From: Oryzias latipes
Taxonomy: Eukaryota > Chordata > Actinopteri > Beloniformes > Adrianichthyidae
Assembly: GCF_002234675.1 (NCBI RefSeq)
Contig: NC_019859.2
Span: 693,240 to 757,239 of the forward strand
Direction of reading: 5' to 3'
Length of the DNA stretch: 64,000 bases
Shown piece by piece: positions 23,537 to 35,562 of this stretch; positions within the stretch are counted from its first letter, which is position 1; each line of letters opens with the position of its first letter. The notes beneath the pieces were generated by a model. It did not search any database. It was not told the origin of the DNA and was given only the letters and a program-made list of their open reading frames with translations. The position numbers and the translations under genes are program-made.

Positions 23537-26500
23537 ATGGGAGATTCAGCCAACAGCAGCGGGGCTCTTCTGGACTATGAAGGTTCTCTGGACGAGATCC
23601 CGGACGCCACGCAGAGCGGCGCCTTCGTCCTGGCCACCGCCCTCATCGCCGTGGTCCTGGCGGCCATCATGCTGGTGTGCGGCGTGGGGAACTGCCTCTT
23701 CATCGCCAGCCTGCTCCGCTTCAAGCGGCTCCGGAACCTCACCAACATGCTGATCGCCAACCTGGCGGTGTCGGACGTTCTGGTGGCGGCGCTGTGCTGC
23801 CCCTTCCTGCTGGACTACTACGTGGTGAAGAGGCTGTCCTGGGAGCACGGCCTGCCGCTCTGCGCCGCCGTCAACTACCTGCGCACCGTCTCACTCTACG
23901 TGTCCACCAACGCGCTGCTGGCCATCGCCATGGACAGGTGAGCTCACCTGGACGGCCTGCGGGTCACAGACCTCCTTTTTCATCCTCCGGTTGAAACATC
24001 CAACATCTGAAAGTTCCTCTTCTTCTGGTTGGACAGGAAGTGACCGACAGAGAAACGGTTCTGATCCAAATCCTGATCCCTTTAGAATCCAGATCCTAAC
24101 CCACAGCTCAGTGTATGATGCTTGAACCCACACGGTGACATGACGCCATGCGTCTACACTTCTGCTTTGACGGTCCTCAGCCACGGCGTCGGAACCGGGT
24201 TGTGGTGTTAGAGTCCAGATGTGAGACTTTCCCTCTGATGAAGCTCAGGAGGTCCGATTGTCTCGGTGCCTCCTTCAGCGTTCCTGTCTCCACCTTCCAG
24301 ATCCGGGTCCAGTTCAGTATTTTCACGGACCGGCCTGAATTTGGCGTCGGATCTTCCATTTCCTGTAAGAACCATTCAAATGGGTTCTGGATTTGAACCC
24401 ACAACCGCCCAAGTGGAAGCGACAGAATCACCCAAACTCGTCATGAATATACATCCACGTTTGAACAACTTTATTAGCAGCATCCTCGTAACAGACAGCC
24501 GGTTACGCATGTTCTGCATGATTATTATGGTCTGTAGGAACAACCGTCACAATAAATCCTCATTTGGAGGAAAGATCCCGGTTTTTGTCTGGTAAATGCA
24601 GCTTTTATTTTGAAGTGAAAGGCTCTTCTTCTGTTTCCTCTTTACTGCTAAAGACACGTTTGTCGCTGGCTTGGAGGTTTCAGATTAGCCGCCGGTGCTT
24701 TGACAAAGGAGCGGACGGACGTTCCACACCTGACCGAGCGACTTGACATCCGTCAGGAAGGAGTCGGATGTGGGGCAGAGAATCCAGGAGTTTTTCAAAA
24801 TAAAACTTGCTTTTGGGTGTTGTGTTTTTCCATGTGGCCCGGCTGGCCCTCGGACCGGTGCCGGTCTGCACCTCGGGGGTTGAAGGCCGCCGTTCTAGTG
24901 CTTTTGTGTTTTGTTTATGACTTTTTAAAGAAGGTCCGAGTTCGTCACTCCGCTGTTCCCAGAAGAACCTGAGGCTACGTTCACACCTCAGGCTGAAACG
25001 GCCCAGTTCTGATTTTTTTGCCCCTGTATCCGATCTTTTCATGACAGTCTGAACGACACATATCCGGTCTTTTCAAATGTGACCTCCGTCTGACCGGCCA
25101 GGCCACATGAATCCGACCCGCACGCCATCGATACGTTACTATAGTCATCATTCTGCGTTGAAGTAGGCGGGAACGAGAACGTAAACATCAACCATGGTGG
25201 ACGATGCTGCTGAGACCAGTCAGGAAGGGAAGCCAGGTTTGATTCATATTTGGGGTGACCGCTCTATTCAGGCCAAACTCCAGGGCTCTGATCGCAACCG
25301 GACGGTTTTTGAGCGTGGTGTTGAACCTTTCCCGCCATTACTTCTTCTCCCTTTCCGACCGTGGTCAGAAGCGCGGGGGACAGAAGGCGGATCCTCCTTC
25401 GGGGTTCACTTCCCCGTTCGGACCCTTAGATGCTCCAAAGCGGGTTAATAAAGAGTCAATAGCATTTATTCTGGGGGAAACCTTCTTTTATTACCGTTCT
25501 CCTTCCTCCGTAACACAACATGAATGCGCGCCCACACTGCTGCACACGCTCTCTCCTCTCTCTCACACACACACACACACATGTGCGCGCACGGCCCCAG
25601 CACACACACATCCCCATTCCACTACAGTGGGTCCAGACCATCCTGGCTCCAATGCCTTCTTAAAATGAGAAGCTTGTTATTGTTCTGGCTCCTTTGTGAA
25701 AATAAATGTATTAAAGCAAAAAGAGCTCAGCTGTTGACATCCATGCTAACGTTAGCTACATCTGCTAACAACAGTGACGTCGTTACCGTTGAGTTCTCTT
25801 CTGTGCATGCGGGTCACTTCTGGGTCATTTCAGGGTCACACAGGAGATCACAAAAGGTCACGTTTAATTGGAAATGTGACCGGCCTTGCAAACAAAATCT
25901 GATTTTTTCAAAAGATGGGAATTGAGCATTAAGGCCTGCAGTGTGATCGTTGCCTTAGTTCCTTCTGGATCTTCGTCTTTGAGTCTTCTGCTCGCGGTAA
26001 ATTTGGCACACGCCCCCCCGCCGTTCCTTCCTGCACCAATGTTTTTATGGAGGCGTCGTAAAGACCTTAAAGTGGGACGTCCCCCTCCTCCCCCGGATGT
26101 GGAGGTGGTTTCATGGTCAGTAAGCGTGTTGTTGTGTCTGCAGGTACTCGGCGATCCTCCACCCCCTAAAGCCCCGTATGAACCGTCAGACGGCGTCCTG
26201 CGTCATCCTGGCGGTCTGGATCGTCCCCGCCTTCATCTCCATTCCCTCCGCCTACATGACCTCGGAGACCACGTACCCCCACGCGGAGGGGCGGAGCCAC
26301 AAGACCTTCTGCGCGCAGATCTGGCCTGTGGACCAGCAGGTCTACTACCGCTCCTACTTCCTGCTGGTCTTCGCTCTGGAGTTCGTGGGCCCCGTGACCG
26401 CCATGGCGGTCTGCTACACGCGCATCTCCAGACACCTGTGGTCCAGAGGCGTCCCGGGCGTCCAGACGGAGCAGGTCCGGAGGAGACGCCATGAGCGCCG

Positions 26501-26885
26501 CAGGACGGTGGTGGTTCTGATCCTGGTGCTGGTGGCCTACGTGGCGTGCTGGGCGCCGTACTACGGCTTCGCCCTGCTCCGAGACTTTCACCCCACCCTC
26601 ATCTCCAGGAACAGGAACTCCCTGGCGGCCTTTTACATCATCGAGTGCATCGCCATGAGCAACGGCGTCATCAACACCGTCTGCTTCGTGAGCGTCCAGA
26701 AGAACAGGAAGAAGGCCGCCGCGTTCCCGCTCAGGTCGCTCAGCTTGGCGGCGAGGAGATCGAAGGACGATGGCGAAGGTGAAACGTCCGTGCTGCGGGG
26801 GAAGGAGGGGGGGGACAACGCCCCGCCTTTGACGCCTCCTCCAGCGCAGCAGCTGGACGCTCCACCAGAGCAGAACCCGCTTTAG
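23537..26885 (+). CDS. prokr1: Prokineticin receptor (PROKR1-like GPCR)
   Basis: This is a class A G-protein-coupled receptor for prokineticins, Gq-coupled and plasma-membrane located. Two coding exons, 23537-23937 and 26144-26885, join within the Arg codon of DRY, the usual intron position in the family; the product is 380 residues. The N-terminus has one N-glycosylation site (N6-S-S). TM1 has [16 protein letters not shown]2 [13 protein letters not shown], then [12 protein letters not shown] and [23 protein letters not shown], all near identical to PROKR1/2. The second exon has [37 protein letters not shown] and the TM7 [10 protein letters not shown]. Tail-to-tail aplf favours PROKR1 (human neighbours), while PLKPRM-x-QTAS is closer to PROKR2, so the paralogue is not certain. 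The tail is long and Pro-rich. A TIR element sits in the intron. Confidence 0.9.
24972..25955. mobile_element. TIR element (MITE-like) in the prokr1 intron
   Basis: AGGCTACGTTCACAC at 24972-24986 and, inverted, AGGCAACGATCACAC at 25941-25955 match at 13 of 15 bases. The match extends more weakly inward (TCAGGCT / TGCAGGCC). These ends resemble a widespread vertebrate non-autonomous DNA element. The 984-bp interior has a CA/TG microsatellite (25560-25612) and no transposase. No target duplication could be fixed. Confidence 0.65.
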
Positions 26886-27246
26886 TCCAGGTTTCCTCAA
26901 AGCGTTTGTCCTTCTGTGGACGTCAGGAGAAGCCCGGAGCCTCGTGGAGGTCTGTGGTTCAGGACCGACCCGACTGACGTCCAGGAACAGAACCAGGAGG
27001 AGGTTTATGAGGAAACGGATGTTTCCAGAACCTTCTGTGTGTATAGAGGTGACGCCTGCAAACTTCCACTGAAGCTTTTATTTTGAAAGAACAGGATGAC
27101 CATGCTGAACATGGAACAAAGCGGGTTCTTTGCTTCCTGTCAAATCAGTAAAAAAAATCATGATCACAGCAAATCTGAGGTCACTTTTCAAAATAAAAGC
27201 TTTCAAAGAGATCCTGCTTTTAATGTTAAATCTGATCAGCAGCTTG

Positions 27247-27252
27247 AATAAA
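27247..27252 (+). terminator. prokr1: Candidate prokr1 polyadenylation signal
   Basis: AATAAA lies 362 bp after the receptor stop; another AATAAA-type site lies near 27192. The opposite-strand aplf gene has its own candidate signal further left, at 27077-27082, so the two 3' UTRs may overlap. Confidence 0.5.
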
Positions 27253-27441
27253 AGAGAAAATCTGTCGCCTTGTGTTTTAAGAGGACTTCCTGCTGTTTCT
27301 TCAAATTAAAAGTCTGCTTGATAAAACAGAAAGTGGAGGCATCGTGATTGGCTTCACCCAGGTGAATGGTTACCGTGGAAATGGCTAATCACCCCCCCAC
27401 AGCTGATCCATCCCATTGCAAACAGGAAGGCCGCTCCTTCC

Positions 27442-30400
27442 TCACTTCCTCCTCTTCAGGAAGCCCGTGGCCTCTCTCTGCAGCCTCTTGATGTCCTCGC
27501 CATCGCTGTCGTCCGAGGGGGCGGGGTTATAGTCAGAGTCATTGTCAGGATCTTCGCTGTCGTCATCGATGAAGCTGTCTTCATCCTCCTCTTCGTCAGG
27601 GGGGTTTCGGGGGACGGCTCGAGTGGAACGAGCTGCAAAGTCAAACGGAGCGGTTGAACCGAAGCTGAACCATGCACGGAGCCGTGCACGACTCTGTGCA
27701 CGGAGCCGTGCACAGCTCCATGCACGCTCTGCAGGTGAAGTGGCTCCAGCAAACGCATGAGCTCACAGTCCTGCAGATGACCTCCGACCTCGTGGCAGAA
27801 GGTTCCGTCCTCACGCACATACCTGGTTTCCGCGTGTGCTTGAACTCCCTCCTGTGCAGCGGGTTCTTCCTGGAAACACAGAATCCAACAGTTGGGCTCG
27901 TGGTTCTGTGGCGGAGAAACGACGACAGAGCAGCGGCGCCACCGGCTGGACCGCTCATGCCCCGCCCATCATCACCAACATGCAGCTACAACCCGAGGAC
28001 ACCTGAGGGGGCTCAACTCTCTCTGACAAAGAGTCTGCAGCGCCGTGGGTTCTGCAGGGACGGGGTCTCACCTGTAGCAGTCGGTTCCGTACGGACACTC
28101 GGGTCGCTCCCCCTCCCCCCCCTCCTCCTCCTCCTCCTCCTCGTAGTCGGAGTCTCCAGGATGACTGCTCTCCTGAAAGTGAAGCGGATTCTTCCTGGAA
28201 ACAGAAGAAGATGAGGGAGATCTGCTGTCTCCTCCTCTTCAGATCTTACCAGGTGAGCTTACCTGTAGCAGTCCTTCCCGTAAGGACACGGCATTCGGCG
28301 CTGGGTTGTGGGCGTGGCCCTGGGCGGAGCCAGGACAGATGTGTCCCTCTCCTCCTGGGTTCGGTTGGTGGGCGGTCCTCCCGGGTCGTCTGCGTTTACG
28401 GCGAGGCGGCGAGGCGCCTTCTCCACCTGGGGTCTGGTGGGTTCTCTCCATGAGAGCGCTGATGCTCCTGCAGGAACGTCCTGCAGACAGAACCGCGCTT
28501 CCATCAGCGTCCAGAACCACAACGTCCCAGGAGGTCCAAGACTCCAGAAAACAAAGCTGTTCTGGTTCTGAAGCTGTCTGACAGGAAGACAACTTTACAG
28601 AGGAACCGTCAGCATGGAGGGTTCCTCAGAACCGTTCTTTAGAACCTCAGAACCGTCAGCATGGCGGGTTCCTCAGAACCGTTCCTTAGAACCTCAGAAC
28701 CGTCAGCATGGCGTGTTCCTCAGAACCGTTCCTTAGAACCTCAGAATCGTCTGCATGGAGGGTTCCTCAGAACCGTTCCTTAGAACCTCAGAACCGTCAG
28801 CATGGCGGGTTCCTCTGAACTGTTCCTTAGAACCTCAGAACCGTCAGCATGGAAGGTTCCTCAGAACCGTTCCTTAGAACCTCAGAATCGTCTGCATGGA
28901 GGGTTCCTTAGAACCTCACAATCGTCTGCATGGCGGGTTCCTCAGAACCGTTCCTTAGAACCTCAGAATCGTCTGCATGGAGGGTTCCTCAGAACCGTTC
29001 CTTAGAACCTCAGAACCGTCTGCATGGCGGGTTCCTCAGAACCGTTCCTTAGAACCTCACAATCGTCTGCATGGCGGGTTCCTCAGAACCGTTCCTTAGA
29101 ACCTCAGAATCGTCTGCATGGAGGGTTCCTCAGAACCGTTCCTTAGAACCTCAGAACCGTCTGCATGGAAGGTTCCTCAGAACCGTTCCTTAGAACCTCA
29201 GAACCGTCTGCATGGCGGGTTCCTCAGAACCGTTCCTTAGAACCTCAGAATCGTCTGCATGGCGGGTTCCTCTGAACTGTTCCTTAGAACCTCAGAACCG
29301 TCAGCATGGAAGGTTCCTCAGAACCGTTCCTTAGAACCTCAGAATCGTCTGCATGGAGGGTTCCTTAGAACCTCACAATCGTCTGCATGGCGGGTTCCTC
29401 AGAACCGTTCCTTAGAACCTCAGAATCGTCTGCATGGCGGGTTCCTCAGAACCGTTCCTTAGAACCTCAGAATCGTCTGCATGGAGGGTTCCTCAGAACC
29501 GTTCCTTAGACCGACAGAACCGTCTGCATGGCGGGTTCCTCAGAACCGTTCCTTAGAACCTCAGAATCGTCTGCATGGCGGGTTCCTCAGAACCGTTCCT
29601 TAGAACCTCAGAACCGTCTGCATGGAAGGTTCCTCAGAACCGTTCCTTAGACCGACAGAACCGTCTGCATGGAAGGTTCCTCAGAACCGTTCCTTAGAAC
29701 CTCAGAACCGTCTGCATGGCGGGTTCCTCAGAACTGTTCCTTAGAACCTCAGAACCGTCTGCATGGCGGGTTCCTCAGAACCGTTCCTTAGAACCTCAGA
29801 ATCGTCTGCATGGAGGGTTCCTCAGAACCGTTCCTTAGAACCTCAGAATCGTCTGCATGGAGGGTTCCTCAGAACCGTTCCTTAGACCGACAGAACCGTC
29901 TGCATGGAGGGTTCCTCAGAACCGTTCCTTAGAACCTCAGAACCGTCTGCATGGCGGGTTCCTCAGAACCGTTCCTTAGAACCTCAGAACCGTCTGCATG
30001 GCGGGTTCCTCAGAACCGTTCCTTAGAACCTCAGAATCGTCTGCATGGAGGGTTCCTCAGAACCGTTCCTTAGAACATCAGAACCGTCTGCATGGAAGGT
30101 TCCTCAGAACCGTTCCTTAGAACCTCAGAACTGTTTGCATGGCGGGTTCCTCAGAACCGTTCCTTAAAACCTCAGAACCGTTTGCATGGCGGGTTCCTCA
30201 GAACCGTTCCTTAGAACCTCAGAATCGTCTGCATGGCGGGTTCCTCAGAACCGTTCCTTAGAACCTCAGAACCGTCTGCATGGCGGGTTCCTCAGAACCG
30301 TTCCTTAGACCGACAGAACCGTCTGTATGGCGGGTTCCTCAGAACTGTTCCTTAGAACCTCAGAATCGTCTGCATGGCGGGTTCCTCAGAACCGTTCCTT

Positions 30401-33400
30401 AGAACCTCAGAACCGTCTGCATGGCGGGTTCCTCAGAACCGTTCCTTAGACCGACAGAACCGTCTGTATGGCGGGTTCCTTAGAACTGTTCCTTAGAACC
30501 TCAGAATCGTCTGCATGGCGGGTTCCTCAGAACCGTTCCTTAGAACCTCAGAATCGTCTGCATGGCGGGTTCCTCAGAACCGTTCCTTAGACCGACAGAA
30601 CCGTCTGCATGGCGGGTTCCTCAGAACCGTTCCTTAGACCGACAGAACCGTCTGTATGGCGGGTTCCTCAGAACCGTTCCTTAGACCGACAGAACCGTCT
30701 GCATGGAAGGTTCCTCAGAACCGTTCCTTAGAACCTCAGAACCGTCTGCATGGCGGGTTCCTCAGAACTGTTCCTTAGAACCTCAGAACCGTCTGCATGG
30801 CGGGTTCCTCAGAACCGTTCCTTAGAACCTCAGAATCGTCTGCATGGAGGGTTCGTCAGAACCGTTCCTTAGAACCTCAGAACCGTCTGCATGGCGGGTT
30901 CCTCAGAACCGTTCCTTAGAACCTCAGAACCGTCTGCATGGCGGGTTCCTCAGAACCGTTCCTTAGACCGACAGAACCGTCTGTATGGCGGGTTCCTCAG
31001 AACTGTTCCTTAGAACCTCACAATCGTCTGTATGGCGGGTTCCTCCGACCTGTTCCTTAGAACCTCAGAACCGTCTGCATGGCGGGTTCCTCAGAACCGT
31101 TCCTTAGAACCTCAGAATCGTCTGCATGGAGGGTTCCTCAGAACCGTTCCTTAGAACCTCAGAACCGTCTGCATGGAAGGTTCCTCAGAACCGTTCCTTA
31201 GAACCTCAGAACCGTCTGCATGGCGGGTTCCTCAGAACCGTTCCTTAGAACCTCAGAACCGTCTGCATGGCGGGTTCCTCAGAACCGTTCCTTAGAACCT
31301 CAGAATCGTCTGCATGGCGGGTTCCTCAGAACCGTTCCTTAGAACCTCAGAATCGTCTGCATGGAGGGTTCCTCAGAACCGTTCCTTAGACCGACAGAAC
31401 CGTCTGCATGGCGGGTTCCTCAGAACCGTTCCTTAGAACCTCAGAACCGTCTGCATGGCGGGTTCCTCAGAACCGTTCCTTAGAACCTCAGAACCGTCTG
31501 CATGGCGGGTTCCTCAGAACTGTTCCTTAGAACCTCAGAACCGTCTGCATGGCGGGTTCCTCAGAACCGTTCCTTAGAACCTCAGAATCGTCTGCATGGA
31601 GGGTTCCTCAGAACCGTTCCTTAGAACCTCAGAACCGTCTGCATGGAAGGTTCCTCAGAACCGTTCCTTAGAACCTCAGAACCGTTTGCATGGCGGGTTC
31701 CTCAGAACCGTTCCTTAGAACCTCAGAACCGTTTGCATGGCGGGTTCCTCAGAACCGTTCCTTAGAACCTCAGAACCGTTTGCATGGCGGGTTCCTCAGA
31801 ACCGTTCCTTAGAACCTCAGAACCGTCTGCATGGCGGGTTCCTCAGAACCGTTCCTTAGAACCTCAGAACCGTCTGTATGGCGGGTTCCTCAGAACTGTT
31901 CCTTAGAACCTCAGAATCGTCTGCATGGCGGGTTCCTCAGAACCGTTCCTTAGAACCTCAGAACCGTCTGCATGGCGGGTTCCTCAGAACCGTTCCTTAG
32001 ACCGACAGAACCGTCTGTATGGCGGGTTCCTCAGAACTGTTCCTTAGAACCTCAGAATCGTCTGCATGGCGGGTTCCTCAGAACCGTTCCTTAGAACCTC
32101 AGAATCGTCTGCATGGCGGGTTCCTCAGAACCGTTCCTTAGACCGACAGAACCGTCTGCATGGCGGGTTCCTCAGAACCGTTCCTTAGACCGACAGAACC
32201 GTCTGTATGGCGGGTTCCTCAGAACCGTTCCTTAGAACCTCAGAACCGTCTGCATGGCGGGTTCCTCAGAACCGTTCCTTAGAACCTCAGAACCGTCTGC
32301 ATGGAGGGTTCCTCAGAACCGTTCCTTAGAACCTCACAATCGTCTGCATGGCGGGTTCCTCAGAACCGTTCCTTAGAACCTCAGAATCGTCTGCATGGAG
32401 GGTTCCTCAGAACCGTTCCTTAGAACCTCAGAACCGTCTGCATGGAAGGTTACTCAGAACCGTTCCTTAGAACCTCAGAACCGTCTGCATGGCGGGTTCC
32501 TCAGAACCGTTCCTTAGAACCTCAGAACCGTCTGCATGGCGGGTTCCTCAGAACCGTTCCTTAGAACCTCAGAATCGTCTGCATGGCGGGTTCCTCAGAA
32601 CCGTTCCTTAGAACCTCAGAATCGTCTGCATGGAGGGTTCCTCAGAACCGTTCCTTAGACCGACAGAACCGTCTGCATGGAAGGTTCCTCAGAACCGTTC
32701 CTTAGAACCTCAGAACCGTCTGCATGGCGGGTTCCTCAGAACTGTTCCTTAGAACCTCAGAACCGTCTGCATGGCGGGTTCCTCAGAACCGTTCCTTAGA
32801 ACCTCAGAATCGTCTGCATGGAGGGTTCCGCAGAACCGTTCCTTAGAACCTCAGAACCGTCTGCATGGAAGGTTCCTCAGAACCGTTCCTTAGAACCTCA
32901 GAACCGTCTGCATGGCGGGTTCCTCAGAACCGTTCCTTAGAACCTCAGAACCGTCTGTATGGCGGGTTCCTCAGAACCGTTCCTTAGACCGACAGAACCG
33001 TCTGTATGGCGGGTTCCTCAGAACTGTTCCTTAGAACCTCAGAATCGTCTGCATGGCGGGTTCCTCAGAACCGTTCCTTAGAACCTCAGAACCGTCTGCA
33101 TGGCGGGTTCCTCAGAACCGTTCTTTAGACCGACAGAACCGTCTGTATGGCGGGTTCCTCAGAACTGTTCCTTAGAACCTCAGAATCGTCTGCATGGCGG
33201 GTTCCTCAGAACCGTTCCTTAGAACCGTCTGCATGGCGGGTTCCTCAGAACCGTTCCTTAGAACCTCAGAATCGTCTGCATGGCGGGTTCCTCAGAACCG
33301 TTCCTTAGAACCTCAGAACCGTCTGCATGGCGGGTTCCTCAGAACCGTTCCTTAGACCGACAGAACCGTCTGTATGGCGGGTTCCTCAGAACTGTTCCTT

Positions 33401-35562
33401 AGAACCTCAGAATCGTCTGCATGGCGGGTTCCTCAGAACCGTTCCTTAGAACCTCAGAACCGTCTGCATGGAGGGTTCCTCAGAACCGTTCCTTAGACCG
33501 ACAGAACCGTCTGTATGGCGGGTTCCTCAGAACTGTTCCTTAGAACCTCAGAATCGTCTGCATGGCGGGTTCCTCAGAACCGTTCCTTAGAACCGTCTGC
33601 ATGGCGGGTTCCTCAGAACCGTCCAGGAGGAACCTCCAGACAGAGAAGCTCAGCAGGTTTTAGCTTCAGCATCTTCATCACCGCTTTACTCAACCGTTTC
33701 AGGTGCCTTCTCCTCCTCAGCATTCATCTTCCTCTTTCTCTGCTCCTCTTCCTCTTTCGATGTGGGCGTGGCCTGAACACCGCCAGCAGGTCGTTTCCTC
33801 CTCTGAAGAGTTGACTGAACTAAACACACACAAAACCCCATCAGACCAACAACATGCTTCTACAGAGCAGAACCACAACCAGACAGAACCGGTCAGTCAG
33901 ATCAGAACTGGATCCGGCTCTTTCTAAGCGATCAGAGCAATTTCTGAGGAAGAGCCAAAGATGGTCTCTGCAGGACGTTGCTGTTCCGCTCAGGTGAGTC
34001 CAGGTGTTCTCTCGTGTTCTGAGCGTTCCCCTGGCATACAGAGATTCCTTCGGGTTCTCTGGTTGAATTTGGCTTTTTTACCCATGAATCTTTGCACCGT
34101 TTGCCACAGTTACCTTTGAGCATGAGGGCTGGGGTCTGCACGGCGGCCGCCATCATCCAGGCAGGAAGGGTTCGAACCCTGACCTCAGACAGAGCGGCGT
34201 GCCTCTGATCCTCCATGTTGGTCTGTGAAGATCAAAGGCCGGACTTCAAAGGACAACGAGGGTTCGAGGACCGTTTCCTTCCTGATGCTTCAGCGCAGGG
34301 CCTGACATAACGGTGTGGGCGGGGCACCCACCTGTCGGGATCTCCCGTCTGACTCCGCCCCCTCCTCTCCTGCTGGACCCTCCTGACCTTCTCCTGAGGC
34401 GGGAAGCTGCTCCTCCTCCTCAGCGCTCCGGATGCTCCTGCAGGACACAGAGACGTGAGGCAGCTCCTGCAGGAGCAGCTCTTCATCAGCTGGAGGGTCT
34501 TCCTCCGTCTGTTTGATCCCAGCTTCAAACAAAAGCGGCGCCGCCCACACCCTCCTGGAATACCTGGAGCCCACGGCCTCCACCCTGAAGACCAGCCGCC
34601 CCGGCAGCAGAGAGAGCAGCTCGCCATCGCGCAGCGTGTACCAGGATCCTTGGGGCAGGGGGCGGGGCTCCGAGGACAGGGAGGCCTGGATGAAGCACGG
34701 GTTGGCGTGGGTCTGGGGAGGGACATGAGCGCATCAGTTTGGGATCTGGGGAGGCCCGAAGACACCAGGAGGACCATCTGCAGACGGCACGGCTCCTCCT
34801 CTGAGGAGGTGCAGAGACAGAACAGAGAAGGTCAGAGGTCATCCTGGATGGATCCACATGGTTCTGATTGCCTGAAGTTCCACCTGGATCTTCTTCAGAA
34901 CCGTTTCAGTAAAGCTGAACCGGACTCAAACAGATCCGGTTCTGTTTTGGTCAAACCGTGTGACGGGTTGCGTTGTTCATGTAACGTCAGTGGTTTCCTC
35001 CATCTTGGCCGGATGTGACATCATCAAACCCTGAACTGAAAGACCCGATCGGGTCGCTGTGGAACCAGAACCGTCTGGATTTTCTACATGCAAACTCTAG
35101 CAGAACCGAAAACGTGACGGCGGCGTCCTCCTGAACCTCGCCGTGTTCAGAACTCTAGGAGAGTGTGTGTCTGGGGGGGGTCGGTACCGGTTTGAGGCGC
35201 AGCTCTCCGTCCAGGTTCTGCAGCAGCCCGTGGCGTCTCGACACCCTCTTGTCGCTGATCTGGGGTGGAGACAGAAACACTCAGTCACTTGTGAGGCGAT
35301 GGAGCTGAGGATCAGCGTCCCTCACACCACGTCCCCTCAGGAACTTGTCCTGAGGGGGGTACCAGCTCCAGTTCTGCGTCAGAGGTCAGGTGATCACCTG
35401 CCAGCTGTGGCAGCGGAGTCACGTGACCGTGCCCCGCCTCTGTCTGACCCGACACTCTGCGGGACTCACTGTGAGCAGGGGACCCCGGCCCAGCAGCGTC
35501 TCCCCTGGCGGAACGGGGACCGGATTCCCGCCATCCACCGGGACCAGGAGGAAGCCGGACAT
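27442..35562 (-). CDS. aplf: Aprataxin and PNK-like factor (APLF)
   Basis: APLF is a nuclear histone chaperone and scaffold in double-strand break end joining; its FHA domain binds XRCC1/XRCC4 and its PBZ fingers bind poly(ADP-ribose). Nine exons: 35470-35562, 35188-35259, 34332-34712, 34082-34222, 33695-33802, 28263-28480, 28072-28194, 27823-27869 and 27442-27632 (457 residues; human 511). The start MSGFLLVPVDGG leads to the FHA motifs GRGPLL and ISDKRVSRRHG. Exon 4 has VRTLPAWMM (the Ku-binding region in mammals). Two PBZ fingers read CPYGKDCYRKNPLH and CPYGTDCYRKNPLH. The acidic tail ends LKRRK. Exons 4 and 5 are less sure: exon 4 could end at 34114, but only the 34082 end is phase-compatible with exon 5. 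Intron 5 (28481-33694) is almost all minisatellite and separates the FHA half from the PBZ half. Confidence 0.93.
27664..27730. repeat. Clustered GTGCAC/GCACGGAGCCGTGC palindromes
   Basis: Within aplf intron 8, GCACGGAGCCGTGCAC occurs twice around a central GACTCTGTGCAC, flanked by CCATGCAC and CATGCACG. The blocks are self-complementary and could fold into several hairpins. The function is unknown. Confidence 0.7.
28600..33622. repeat. 47-bp minisatellite array (aplf intron 5)
   Basis: There are over 100 tandem units of 47 bp (for example ATGG positions 29024 and 29071). Each has GGTTCCTCAGAACCGTTCC, then TTAGAACCTCAGAA and CCGTCTGCATGG. Variants include ATCG for ACCG, TTAGACCGACAGAACC for the middle block, TGTATGG for TGCATGG, and shortened units. 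Parts repeat at a higher order: 28802-29005 and 29259-29462 give the same 67-residue translation 457 bp apart. As 47 is not a multiple of three, no frame stays open. It lies entirely within the intron. Confidence 0.97.

Noticed and set aside
28600-33622. CRISPR-like array of regular repeats
   Set aside because: The 47-bp units are contiguous with no unique spacers, and the DNA is vertebrate; it is a minisatellite.
34140-34175. Pol III B-box-like palindrome GGGTTCGAACCC suggesting a tRNA or SINE
   Set aside because: It lies in aplf exon 4, encoding the conserved VRTLPAWMM region; no A-box or acceptor stem accompanies it.
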